Shown here: positions 1-6,062 of the stretch, piece by piece
Numbering within the stretch: position 1 is the first letter of the stretch
Layout of the letters: the number at the start of each line of letters is the position of its first letter
Origin: Bacteroidaceae bacterium
GTDB lineage: Bacteria; Bacteroidota; Bacteroidia; Bacteroidales; Bacteroidaceae
Assembly (NCBI GenBank): GCA_024398495.1
Contig: JAKSJA010000013.1
Location: 1 to 48,949, forward strand
Direction: 5' to 3'
Length of the DNA stretch: 48,949 bases
Position numbers and translations under genes: made by a program
Notes under the pieces: model-generated
Database searches by the model: none
What the model saw: the letters and a program-made list of their open reading frames with translations, nothing else
What the model was told of the DNA's origin: nothing

Positions 1-37
1 TTCTTCTATCCATGTCATCTGCGATGCCCCAAGATTT

Positions 38-80
38 CACGCAGAGGGCAGAGGCGCACCTCGTCGGTGCTACGCAGAGA
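38..80. repeat. Hairpin repeat, copy 1
   Basis: A 43-base element with an internal hairpin: GCACC (56-60), loop, GGTGC (66-70). It is flanked by GCAGAGGGCAGAG on one side and TACGCAGAGA on the other. The reverse complement matches 471-512 closely except in the hairpin stem, where both arms differ but still pair. It looks like a dispersed non-coding repeat. No promoter or reading frame is associated with it. Confidence 0.7.
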
Positions 81-83
81 ACT

Positions 84-98
84 CTCCTCTATGAGGAG
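84..98. repeat. Short perfect hairpin
   Basis: CTCCTC (84-89) pairs with GAGGAG (93-98) across a 3-base loop. No T-run follows, so it is not a convincing terminator. It adjoins hairpin repeat copy 1 and may belong to the same non-coding element. Confidence 0.4.
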
Positions 99-158
99 TG
101 GAATTCGTGATTTAGGAACTTCGGGAATTAGACAATAAGAATTTCAATAATTGCGACC

Positions 159-334
159 TACCGCAAATGCAGATGTCAGCAACCGCACTTGCAGATGTCA
201 GTAATCGCAAATGTTGATGTCAGCTACCGCAATTGCTGATGTGTACAACTGCAATTGGTGATGTGTGCAACCAAAATTGACGATGAGACCAACCACTGTT
301 GGAAATGCGACCAGGCGAAATAGAAAATACGAGT
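159..334. repeat. 22-bp-period degenerate array A (about 8 units)
   Basis: Units start at 159, 181, 203, 225, 247, 269, 291 and 313. The first five share a core close to GCAAATGCAGATGTCAGC; the later ones drift (AAATTGACGATGAGACC, then CACTGTTGGAAATGCGACC). The register stays at exactly 22 bases. Because 22 is not divisible by 3, this is not a protein repeat. The ATGNAGATGT core is shared with array B at 798-973. The function is unknown. Confidence 0.75.
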
Positions 335-382
335 GACCATACGTGCATTTTCTACCTACACACGTATGACTTTCAAGTCACC
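334..382. repeat. Stem-loop, CATACGTG/CACGTATG arms
   Basis: CATACGTG (338-345) and CACGTATG (361-368) are exact inverted repeats separated by 15 bases. Outer GTGAC (334-338) and GTCAC (378-382) could extend the stem with a bulge. It follows array A directly. There is no T-run and no obvious gene that it would terminate or control. Confidence 0.45.
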
Positions 383-470
383 CGAGCTTAACTTATACTA
401 AAAACTCTGTGAGAGGTTAAAAAATCATTCTCAATTCTAAATTGTCAGTTGTCCTTTCCCTAAATGAAAA

Positions 471-512
471 TCTCTGCGTAGCAACTGAAAGTTGCGTCTC
501 TGCCCTCTGCGT
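471..512. repeat. Hairpin repeat, copy 2 (inverted relative to 38-80)
   Basis: This is the inverted partner of the 38-80 element. The flanks (TCTCTGCGTAGCA, CTCTGCCCTCTGCGT) are conserved. The central hairpin is GCAACT (481-486), loop GAA, AGTTGC (490-495), in place of GCACC/GGTGC. The paired change suggests that the structure is maintained, in RNA or in cruciform DNA. Confidence 0.7.
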
Positions 513-539
513 AATGAAATACGCGGCACGGAGTGCATA

Positions 540-598
540 GCGGAATGCGATGTTCACAACAAAGTTTACTTTGGATGTGAGCAATCGGCATTTTGCGG
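540..598. repeat. Long imperfect palindrome with CAAAGTTTACTTTG core
   Basis: The core CAAAG (560-564)-TTTA-CTTTG (569-573) is a perfect hairpin. Longer imperfect arms extend it (GCGGAATGCGATGTTCACAA on the left, ATGTGAGCAATCGGCATT on the right). An outer inverted pair ATGAAATACG (514-523) / CGTATTTCAT (617-626) surrounds it. A related hairpin lies next to the heptamer run inside the CDS at 9141-9205, so this is probably one half of a composite dispersed element. Confidence 0.55.
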
Positions 599-673
599 GA
601 ATTGATGTAGTCAATACGTATTTCATCTCTGCGAGAGATTTAATAAATCCTGCGACTGGCTCAGTAATCAGCC

Positions 674-700
674 GTTGACTGTTGACCGTTGACCGTTGAC
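674..700. repeat. GTTGACC heptamer run (4 copies)
   Basis: Four tandem heptamers of the form GTTGACY occupy 674-700. The same heptamer, reverse-complemented (GTCAACG/GTCAACA), occurs seven times at 9092-9140 and four times at 32315-32342. It is a dispersed short tandem repeat family in this genome. A hairpin (701-711 with 717-727) follows at once. Confidence 0.8.
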
Positions 701-727
701 ATTCGATTGCAGACGTTGCAAGCGAAT
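701..727. repeat. Hairpin next to the heptamer run
   Basis: ATTCGATTGCA (701-711) pairs with TTGCAAGCGAAT (716-727) with one mismatch and a short loop. It adjoins the GTTGACC run and lies 49 bases before the first recognisable units of array B. No T-run follows, so it is not a typical terminator. Confidence 0.45.
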
Positions 728-797
728 CTTGATTTCAACACTTCATATAGTTTTTGTCAAAACGACGTGAAGATGTTGTTGAAATGACGCGTTAACA

Positions 798-973
798 AAT
801 TCTTTATGAAGATGTGGGTAATTCTTTATGAAGTTTCGGGCAATTCTTTATGAAGTGTTGGGCAATTCTTTATGAAGAGTTGACCATTTCTTTATGACGA
901 GTTTGTCACTTCTTTTTGACACGCACAAACAATCTTTGTGACGAGTGCAACCAAACTATGCGATGCGTACATC
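798..973. repeat. 22-bp-period degenerate array B (about 8 units)
   Basis: Units start at 798, 820, 842, 864, 886, 908, 930 and 952. The first four share the 14 bases AATTCTTTATGAAG exactly and vary after that. Later units drift to forms such as ATTTCTTTATGACGAG and AATCTTTGTGACGAG while the 22-base register holds. The unit at 820 matches the unit at 34096 in array D at 20 of 22 positions. No reading frame spans the array. Confidence 0.8.
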
Positions 974-1033
974 CGACATAAAGGCAAGTCACATCTACGT
1001 CTCACAGAGTTTGATTCTAACTTGCCCATATGG

Positions 1034-1319
1034 TAGGTCTGCCCGACAACAATGGTGCTTCTGCCCGACAAGTCAGATAGGTCTTCTTAATAGGTCAGAT
1101 AGGTTTTAACCCCACGTCAGGTGATGCACATCCTCACGTCAGGTGATGCACATCCTCACATCAGGTTGCACGCATCCCCACGTTAGGTTGCACACATCGC
1201 CATGTCGGGTGACGCACATCCCCACGTCTGGTTGCATGCATCGCCATGTCAGGTGGGTAGCATGGTGCGGAATGGCGTTTTGTACAATGCGATGTGGTGT
1301 TTTATATGATGCAGAAATT
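1034..1319. repeat. 22-bp-period degenerate array C (about 13 units)
   Basis: Units start every 22 bases from 1034 to 1298. Units 1-2 share TTCTGCCCGACAA-like text, units 5-6 (1122 and 1144) are nearly identical, units 7-10 alternate GCACGCATCCCCACGT and GCACACATCGCCATGT forms, and units 12-13 share GTTTT.TA..ATGC. Local similarity with long-range drift is the hallmark. A short open frame that crosses it is only a by-product of the repeats. Confidence 0.8.
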
Positions 1320-1399
1320 ATATCTAATAATCAAACTGTCAACCTTAAAGTTTTGGGAATATATTATTATAATATCATCTAATTTTTTTAGAAAGATTT

Positions 1400-1429
1400 T
1401 TTGAAAATAAAAAATAATTTGTACATTTG
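1400..1429 (+). promoter_or_regulatory. Promoter of the small secreted protein gene
   Basis: TTTG at 1400-1403 and TACATTTG at 1422-1429 fit the Bacteroidetes -33/-7 consensus with an 18-base spacer. The -7 box ends two bases before an in-frame ATG at 1432. Initiation would then fall at or after that codon, which argues for the ATG at 1459 as the real start. Confidence 0.6.
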
Positions 1430-1458
1430 TAATGAATACATTTAAAAATGAAGAAAAG

Positions 1459-1911
1459 ATGAAAAGATTTGCATTTATTTTAGTCATTCTGCTAACAGTA
1501 ATAACGAGTGTTTCGGCACAATCGTTTTTGAAGAAAGTAACAAGCGTTACAGAAAAAGTAACGTCAGTATCCACTAATGAACTACCTTCTGCCGATGACA
1601 TCAATTGGACCCCACTGAAAATTGAAGGTTCAGGACCGAAGGTTACAAGTAATGAATATTGTATCATGTTGCATAGTCCTAATGCTATAGAGACTAAGGT
1701 CTGTGGCAGTGATGGTACATTCTATATTGACGGAAAGATGAAGAACCGCGAGGCATGCAGGATAAATGGTTGGAAGGTGTTCAAGAAGTTTACCCACATA
1801 TCATCCACTTCCTTTAAGGATGGAAAATTTACCTGTTATTATCTTCTGGAACAAGAGGTTAATGACGAAGGAGACATCGTCGATCGACAGGTACATGTTA
1901 TAAAATATTAA
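1459..1911 (+). CDS. Small secreted protein of unknown function
   Basis: 150 residues. It begins with a signal peptide: KR, then a hydrophobic stretch, then a VSA-QS cleavage site near residue 20. The mature part is about 130 residues with three cysteines and no domain that I recognise. It looks like a small periplasmic or secreted beta-rich protein. An upstream in-frame ATG at 1432 exists, but the -7 box at 1422-1429 makes 1459 the better start. It stands alone: a 22-base array lies upstream and a repeated promoter region lies downstream. It is called coding because of the signal peptide and the well-placed promoter. Confidence 0.7.
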   Translation: MKRFAFILVILLTVITSVSAQSFLKKVTSVTEKVTSVSTNELPSADDINWTPLKIEGSGPKVTSNEYCIMLHSPNAIETKVCGSDGTFYIDGKMKNREACRINGWKVFKKFTHISSTSFKDGKFTCYYLLEQEVNDEGDIVDRQVHVIKY

Positions 1912-1928
1912 AGAAAAAATAAAATTTT

Positions 1929-1960
1929 TTTGTTTCTGTGTTCGGTTTGTTGTAACTTTG
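1929..1960 (+). promoter_or_regulatory. Consensus promoter, copy 1
   Basis: TTTG (1929-1932), a 20-base spacer, then TAACTTTG (1953-1960). The 20 bases at 1941-1960 recur exactly at 2100-2119. An inverted repeat GTTCGGT (1940-1946) / ACCGAAC (1966-1972) brackets the -7 box and could be an operator. No gene follows; a weak terminator-like hairpin lies at 1984-2011. Confidence 0.6.
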
Positions 1961-1983
1961 GTTTTACCGAACTTACACTGCAC

Positions 1984-2011
1984 CTCAGTACTACCTACAA
2001 ACTGAGTTTTT
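1984..2011 (+). terminator. Weak terminator-like hairpin
   Basis: CTCAGT (1984-1989) pairs with ACTGAG (2001-2006) across an 11-base loop and is followed by TTTTT. If it is used with the promoter at 1929-1960, the transcript would be only about 45 bases. Confidence 0.35.
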
Positions 2012-2087
2012 ACTTTTATTGATACAATAATTCCCTGAAATAAATTTCGTGCCTTTTTGTTTCAATAAAAAAAATAAATAAAATTTA

Positions 2088-2119
2088 TTTGGTAGTACAT
2101 TCGGTTTGTTGTAACTTTG
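2088..2119 (+). promoter_or_regulatory. Consensus promoter, copy 2
   Basis: TTTG (2088-2091), a 20-base spacer, TAACTTTG (2112-2119). It carries the same 20-base block as copy 1. There is no open frame of note between here and the strong terminator at 2221-2249, so it may drive a non-coding RNA. Confidence 0.65.
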
Positions 2120-2162
2120 CAACGGAATAAGTAGTGATTACCCTCTCCCCCAGATGAATAAT

Positions 2163-2173
2163 GGGGGGGGGGG
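2163..2173. repeat. Homopolymeric G tract (G11)
   Basis: Eleven consecutive G on the plus strand. Such tracts change length by slippage and are also prone to sequencing error. Here the tract forms one arm of a hairpin with the pyrimidine run just upstream. Confidence 0.8.
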
Positions 2174-2206
2174 TAAATATTTAATATTCAAGAGGTTACG
2201 TTGTGA

Positions 2207-2291
2207 AATTGGGAAGATAGCCCGTCTGTTGAAGACGGGTTTTCTTTTTGCTTAATACCATTTCATCGCCAGAAATCTACGAGGCGAAGTT
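2207..2291. repeat. 85-bp direct repeat, left copy (terminator plus FKBP 3' end)
   Basis: It aligns over its full length with 3727-3811. The terminator stem and loop are identical, and the last 40 bases differ at one position. Those 40 bases include the final codons of the FKBP gene in antisense orientation; here they read ...LRLVDFWR followed by TGA instead of TAA. The left copy is therefore a remnant of an FKBP gene end. The two copies bracket the ATPase gene. Confidence 0.85.
2221..2249 (+). terminator. Intrinsic terminator, left copy
   Basis: CCCGTCT (2221-2227) and AGACGGG (2233-2239) form a 7-bp stem with loop GTTGA, followed by TTTTCTTTTT. It lies downstream of the candidate small RNA. 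The same terminator recurs after the ATPase gene. Confidence 0.8.
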
Positions 2292-2481
2292 GATCCTAAG
2301 TGGGTACGGACTAATGGTTGCATTAACTTTTGCAAGCGAGGACAGGTTTTTTCGGAGTTCCAAATTGTTCAATTGTGGCCTGTGATAGTGTTTGTGAATA
2401 TATAAATCGTAGTGGATGTCAAATATAATAGACAATATGTTGATTTATTGTAGTTTTATCTTTTATAATGGATAAAATTAT

Positions 2482-2489
2482 TATCTTTG
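2482..2489 (+). promoter_or_regulatory. -7 box of the ATPase gene
   Basis: TATCTTTG matches TAnnTTTG. It lies 24 bases before the ATG at 2514. The TTG inside the box is in frame with the gene but cannot be the start if the box is the promoter. No clear TTTG is seen at -33. Confidence 0.55.
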
Positions 2490-2513
2490 CAACAAATTTC
2501 AATCACAAACAAT

Positions 2514-3722
2514 ATGAAAATACAAATAAGGTCAGCATATATTGACCAAATTGAGAAGTGTTTTGGCAAGGATTATATTATTGTCCTTGTTGGCCAACGA
2601 CGTGTAGGAAAAAGCTACATGCTAAAAATGATTCGCAACATTAAAGAACAAGACACGAACAATAATATCATCTATGTTGACAAGGAGAAGGAACAATTTG
2701 ATTTCATACAAACCTACCAAGATTTGAACGAGTACATAAAGAGTAAGTATGAAAAGGGTAAAAAGAACTATATTCTCGTGGATGAGATTCAAGATATTGA
2801 AGGATTTGAACGTACTGTTCGCAGTTTCTGTAGCGAACCTGACGCAGAAGTTGTCATAACTGGCAGTAACGCTAAAATGCTGAGTGGCGATTTAAGCACG
2901 TTAATAGGTGGCCGCTATAAGGAAATATACATTCAATCGTTGAGTTATCAGGAATTTCTCCTCTTTCATCAACTTACAGACAATGACGATTCATTGAGCA
3001 AATATATCCAATTCGGAGGTTTACCAGGGTTGGCAAAAATTGGTTTGGAAGACGATGATGTTCGTGAGTACCAAAGGGATATTTACAATACCGTATTGTT
3101 GAAAGATGTGATATTAAGGAATAAAATTCGTAACGTGACTTTTCTTGAAAATCTTGTTCACTTTCTTGCAGACAATGTTGGTAAAATAATATCAGCAAAC
3201 AGCATTGCAAAATACATGAAGTCGCAAGGTCAGTCAATAACTTCGACAACCATTATTGAATATACAAAGTTTCTTTCTGAGTCTTATATCCTCCATAAGG
3301 TCAATCGTTATGACATTCATGGTAAAAGGCTATTTGAGAGTAATGGTAAATTCTATTTTGAAGATCATGGTGTGAGAAATTCACTTGTCGGAGGTAGCCG
3401 CGAAGGTGACATTGAAAAGGTTATAGAGAATATTGTGTATCAGCATCTTATCCGTATGGGTTACGAAGTTACAATTGGTCAACTCCATGCAGGGGAAATA
3501 GATTTTGTGTGTTCCAAGAACGGTGGGCATCGTTTTTATGTACAGGCTTCCTATATCATTGCAGATGAAAACACGCAGAAAAGGGAGTTCGGTAATCTTG
3601 TGGCAATCAAGGACAACTACCCTAAATATGTAATCTCCATGACACCACTTGTAAAAAAGAATGATGATAACGGGATTATACATTTAGGACTTAGAACATT
3701 CTTAATGTCAAACGAGTTGTAA
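2514..3722 (+). CDS. AAA-type ATPase with C-terminal DUF4143 domain
   Basis: 402 residues. The N-terminal AAA_14 ATPase domain has Walker A GQRRVGKS (27-34), Walker B YILVDEIQD (86-94) and a sensor-like VVITGSNA (113-120). The C-terminal DUF4143 part has the nuclease-like signature GEIDFV followed by YVQAS. Such ATPases are common and often mobile in Bacteroidales; their role is poorly known, with proposals around DNA or partner remodelling. The start is the ATG at 2514, after the -7 box at 2482. It is a single-gene unit with its own terminator at 3742-3769, bracketed by the 85-bp repeats at 2207 and 3727, which suggests insertion as a cassette. Confidence 0.88.
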   Translation: MKIQIRSAYIDQIEKCFGKDYIIVLVGQRRVGKSYMLKMIRNIKEQDTNNNIIYVDKEKEQFDFIQTYQDLNEYIKSKYEKGKKNYILVDEIQDIEGFERTVRSFCSEPDAEVVITGSNAKMLSGDLSTLIGGRYKEIYIQSLSYQEFLLFHQLTDNDDSLSKYIQFGGLPGLAKIGLEDDDVREYQRDIYNTVLLKDVILRNKIRNVTFLENLVHFLADNVGKIISANSIAKYMKSQGQSITSTTIIEYTKFLSESYILHKVNRYDIHGKRLFESNGKFYFEDHGVRNSLVGGSREGDIEKVIENIVYQHLIRMGYEVTIGQLHAGEIDFVCSKNGGHRFYVQASYIIADENTQKREFGNLVAIKDNYPKYVISMTPLVKKNDDNGIIHLGLRTFLMSNEL

Positions 3723-3726
3723 GTGG

Positions 3727-3811
3727 AATTGGAAAAAATAACCCGTCTGTTGAAGACGGGTTTTCTTTTGGTTAATACCATTTTATCGCCAGAAATCTAC
3801 GAGGCGAAGTT
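3727..3811. repeat. 85-bp direct repeat, right copy
   Basis: This is the intact partner of 2207-2291. It comprises the terminator (3742-3769) and the last nine codons plus stop of the FKBP gene on the minus strand. In this copy the FKBP sequence continues into a full gene, so it is probably the original. Confidence 0.85.
3742..3769. terminator. Intrinsic terminator between ATPase and FKBP genes
   Basis: CCCGTCT (3742-3748), loop, AGACGGG (3754-3760), then TTTTCTTTT on the plus strand. Upstream A-rich sequence (AAAAAATAA) gives a U-rich tail on the minus strand, so it can serve both convergent genes. Confidence 0.8.
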
Positions 3812-4367
3812 CGAAAATCAATGTGGAATATCCCGGAATGCCAGATGAGCCTGACTCACCATAGGCAAGGGTGTATGGTATGTAAATCTGCCACCAATCT
3901 CCTTTGTGCATGTGCTGTAAGGCGGTGGAAAATCCAACGACTACGCTACTGACAGCAAATTTTGTCGGTACGTAAGTGGCTGGATCCAGTTTTGTTCCTG
4001 TCCCTGTCTGGTCGAAGATGATACCTTGCGGATAACTTGTTGAAGGTAACAGACGACCGAGATACTGTACCTTGGCAGAGTCTGTATATAGAGGACAGTT
4101 GCCACTTTCGCCAAGATGCAGTTTGTGTACGATGATATAATCTGTTGATGATACGTTCCCAGAGTCTGTCTTTGTCCAAGTGAGTATCTTTTCCCAACTT
4201 TTATCTTTCTGACCTTTGTCGATGGAATCGAGAAGATTTTGAAAAAACTTGCTGTTTTTTGCTTGCCAGTCAGGATATTCTTCTACGGTATTGTCAGCAG
4301 TGTCACAACTTGTGATGAACAGACAACAAAGAAGAAAAAATATGATATGAGTGATTTTCATTTTCAT
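3783..4367 (-). CDS. FKBP-type peptidyl-prolyl cis-trans isomerase, lipoprotein
   Basis: 194 residues. A lipoprotein signal ends in FITSC (cysteine at about residue 21), so it is exported and lipid-anchored. The C-terminal half has the FKBP fold signature: VQYLGRLL, ...GTGTKLDPATY..., HKGDWWQIYIPYTLAYG, and the final FELRLVDFWR strand. It would isomerise X-Pro bonds and help proteins fold in the periplasm. Its start codon overlaps the glyS stop codon (TAATG), so the two genes are co-transcribed from the promoter at 5932-5962. Its 3' end is duplicated at 2252-2291. Confidence 0.88.
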   Translation of the reverse strand: MKMKITHIIFFLLCCLFITSCDTADNTVEEYPDWQAKNSKFFQNLLDSIDKGQKDKSWEKILTWTKTDSGNVSSTDYIIVHKLHLGESGNCPLYTDSAKVQYLGRLLPSTSYPQGIIFDQTGTGTKLDPATYVPTKFAVSSVVVGFSTALQHMHKGDWWQIYIPYTLAYGESGSSGIPGYSTLIFELRLVDFWR

Positions 4368-5908
4368 TACTGTATCTTCTTCAATAGTGATGCAATGGAT
4401 ACTTTGTCTTCGATGATACCGCGTAGTTCTGAAATTTTTATTCTTTCCTGTTCCATAGTGTCACGGAAACGCAATGTCACGGTGTCGTCTTTCAATGTGT
4501 CGTAGTCAATGGTTACGCAGTAAGGAGTTCCTATGGCATCCTGACGGCGATAACGTTTCCCTACAGTATCTTTCTCATCGTATTTACAGTTGAAATGGAA
4601 CTTGAGTTCGTTCATTATCTCCTGTGCTTTCTCTGGCAGACCGTCTTTCTTTACAAGTGGCAGAACAGCCAGTTTCACCGGTGCCAAAGCAGCTGGCAAC
4701 TTGAGAACTACGCGGGTCTCTCCGTTCTCCAACTGTTCCTCATTATAAGAGTGGCACATGATAGAAAGGAACATTCTGTCAACACCAATTGATGTCTCAA
4801 TGTCGTACGGTGTATAACTCTCGTTGGTGACAGGGTCGAAATACTTAATGCCCCTGCCAGAGAATTTCTCGTGTTGTGAGAGGTCGAAGTCGGTACGTGA
4901 ATGTATTCCTTCCACCTCCTTGAAGCCAAACGGCATCTTGAATTCGATGTCAGTGGCAGCATTTGCATAATGTGCCAACTTGTCGTGGTCATGGAAACGG
5001 TAGTTTTCTGCTCCGAAGCCAAGTGCCTGGTGCCATTTCATGCGTGTTTCTTTCCATTTTGCAAACCACTCCATTTCCGTTCCCGGCTGTACGAAGAACT
5101 GCATTTCCATCTGTTCAAACTCGCGCATACGGAAGATGAACTGCCGTGCAACAATCTCATTGCGGAATGCCTTGCCTATCTGTGCGATACCGAAAGGCAG
5201 TTTCATTCGTCCTGTCTTCTGCACGTTGAGATAGTTCACGAATATGCCTTGTGCCGTTTCCGGACGGAGATATACTTTGCTTGCACCATCTGCCGTAGAA
5301 CCAAACTCTGTTGCAAACATGAGGTTGAACTGTCGTACTTCCGTCCAATTGCGAGTGCCGCTGATAGGGCAGACGATTTCTTCATCGATGATGATCTGAC
5401 GCAGTTCGTCGAGATTCATATCGTTCATGGCTTTCTGAAAACGTGCATGGAGAGCATCGCGTTTGTCTGCAATCTCTTTTACACGCGGAGATGTTGCCAG
5501 ATATTGTTGTTCGTCGAAAGCATCCCCGAAACGCTTGCGTGCCTTTGCCACTTCTTTTTCAATCTTCTCATCGTACTTTGCCATCTGGTCCTCGATGAGT
5601 ACGTCTGCACGGTAGCGTTTCTTTGAATCACGGTTGTCAATGAGTGGGTCGTTGAATGCATCTACGTGTCCGCTTGCTTTCCATATTGTCGGATGCATGA
5701 ATATGGCGGAGTCTATTCCTACGATATTGTCATGGAGCAATACCATGCTCTTCCACCAGTATTCCTTGATGTTGTTTTTGAGTTCAATACCATTCTGCCC
5801 ATAGTCATAGACGGCTGCAAGACCGTCATAGATGTCGCTACTTGGGAAAACAAATCCGTATTCTTTGCAATGAGATACTATCTTCTTGAAAACATCTTCT
5901 TGTGCCAT
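4367..5908 (-). CDS. glyS: Glycyl-tRNA synthetase (single-chain, class II)
   Basis: 513 residues, the usual length for the dimeric eukaryote/Gram-positive-type enzyme. It charges tRNA-Gly with glycine in the cytoplasm. The N-terminus (EYGFVFPSSDIYDGLAAVYD, with the YGP-like G) forms motif 1. Motif 2 is seen as FRNEI followed by REFEQMEMQFF, and motif 3 near the C-terminus as GVDRMFL. A C-terminal anticodon-binding domain follows (LAPVKLAVLPL). The first ATG lies 23 bases after a TTTG-N19-TAACTTTG promoter. The next gene, the FKBP lipoprotein, overlaps by one base. Confidence 0.97.
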   Translation of the reverse strand: MAQEDVFKKIVSHCKEYGFVFPSSDIYDGLAAVYDYGQNGIELKNNIKEYWWKSMVLLHDNIVGIDSAIFMHPTIWKASGHVDAFNDPLIDNRDSKKRYRADVLIEDQMAKYDEKIEKEVAKARKRFGDAFDEQQYLATSPRVKEIADKRDALHARFQKAMNDMNLDELRQIIIDEEIVCPISGTRNWTEVRQFNLMFATEFGSTADGASKVYLRPETAQGIFVNYLNVQKTGRMKLPFGIAQIGKAFRNEIVARQFIFRMREFEQMEMQFFVQPGTEMEWFAKWKETRMKWHQALGFGAENYRFHDHDKLAHYANAATDIEFKMPFGFKEVEGIHSRTDFDLSQHEKFSGRGIKYFDPVTNESYTPYDIETSIGVDRMFLSIMCHSYNEEQLENGETRVVLKLPAALAPVKLAVLPLVKKDGLPEKAQEIMNELKFHFNCKYDEKDTVGKRYRRQDAIGTPYCVTIDYDTLKDDTVTLRFRDTMEQERIKISELRGIIEDKVSIASLLKKIQ

Positions 5909-5931
5909 ATCTGTTTTATATTATTTGATTG

Positions 5932-5962
5932 CAAAGTTAATTCAATTCGCAGAAAATACAAA
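5932..5962 (-). promoter_or_regulatory. Promoter of glyS-FKBP
   Basis: On the minus strand, TTTG (5962-5959), 19 bases, TAACTTTG (5939-5932): a full match to the Bacteroidetes consensus. The glyS ATG is at 5908. Confidence 0.75.
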
Positions 5963-6031
5963 ATATAAATGTTTTTATTTGAATGAAGCTATTACAAGGG
6001 CGATAAATTATGTGTTTTTGCGTTTTTTTAT

Positions 6032-6039
6032 TAACTTTG
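6032..6039 (+). promoter_or_regulatory. -7 box of the topoisomerase operon
   Basis: TAACTTTG, 23 bases before the ATG at 6063. No clear TTTG at -33. It is divergent from the glyS promoter 70 bases away. Confidence 0.6.
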
Positions 6040-6062
6040 TGGGCAAATGTAGCATATAATAT

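Larger units (their letters stand above)
2125..2250 (+). ncRNA. Candidate small RNA of about 125 nt
   Basis: The segment starts just after a consensus promoter and ends at a strong intrinsic terminator (CCCGTCT 2221-2227, loop, AGACGGG 2233-2239, T-rich tail). It contains a long hairpin in which TACCCTCTCCCCC pairs with the G11 tract and flanking TA (2163-2175) using some G-U pairs. No convincing reading frame lies inside it. It matches no RNA family that I recognise, and the call rests on promoter, structure and terminator only. Confidence 0.4.

Noticed and set aside
159..334. CRISPR array
   Set aside because: There is no constant repeat separated by unique spacers; each 22-base unit is directly joined to the next and all positions drift. 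No cas genes are present.
417..626. 69-codon minus-strand open frame
   Set aside because: It lies across the hairpin repeats (471-512, 540-598), has no promoter and no recognisable protein features.
1143..1382. 79-codon plus-strand frame rich in His, Thr and Ser
   Set aside because: It is produced by array C; a 22-base period cannot give a protein repeat, and its second part is AT-rich intergenic sequence.
2207..3811. Insertion sequence carrying the ATPase gene
   Set aside because: No transposase and no terminal inverted repeats are seen; the flanking direct repeats are too long (85 bases) for target-site duplications and contain a terminator and a gene end.
4901..5626. 241-codon plus-strand frame opposite glyS
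   Set aside because: It is a shadow frame antisense to a highly conserved synthetase gene, with no promoter and cysteine-rich implausible composition.
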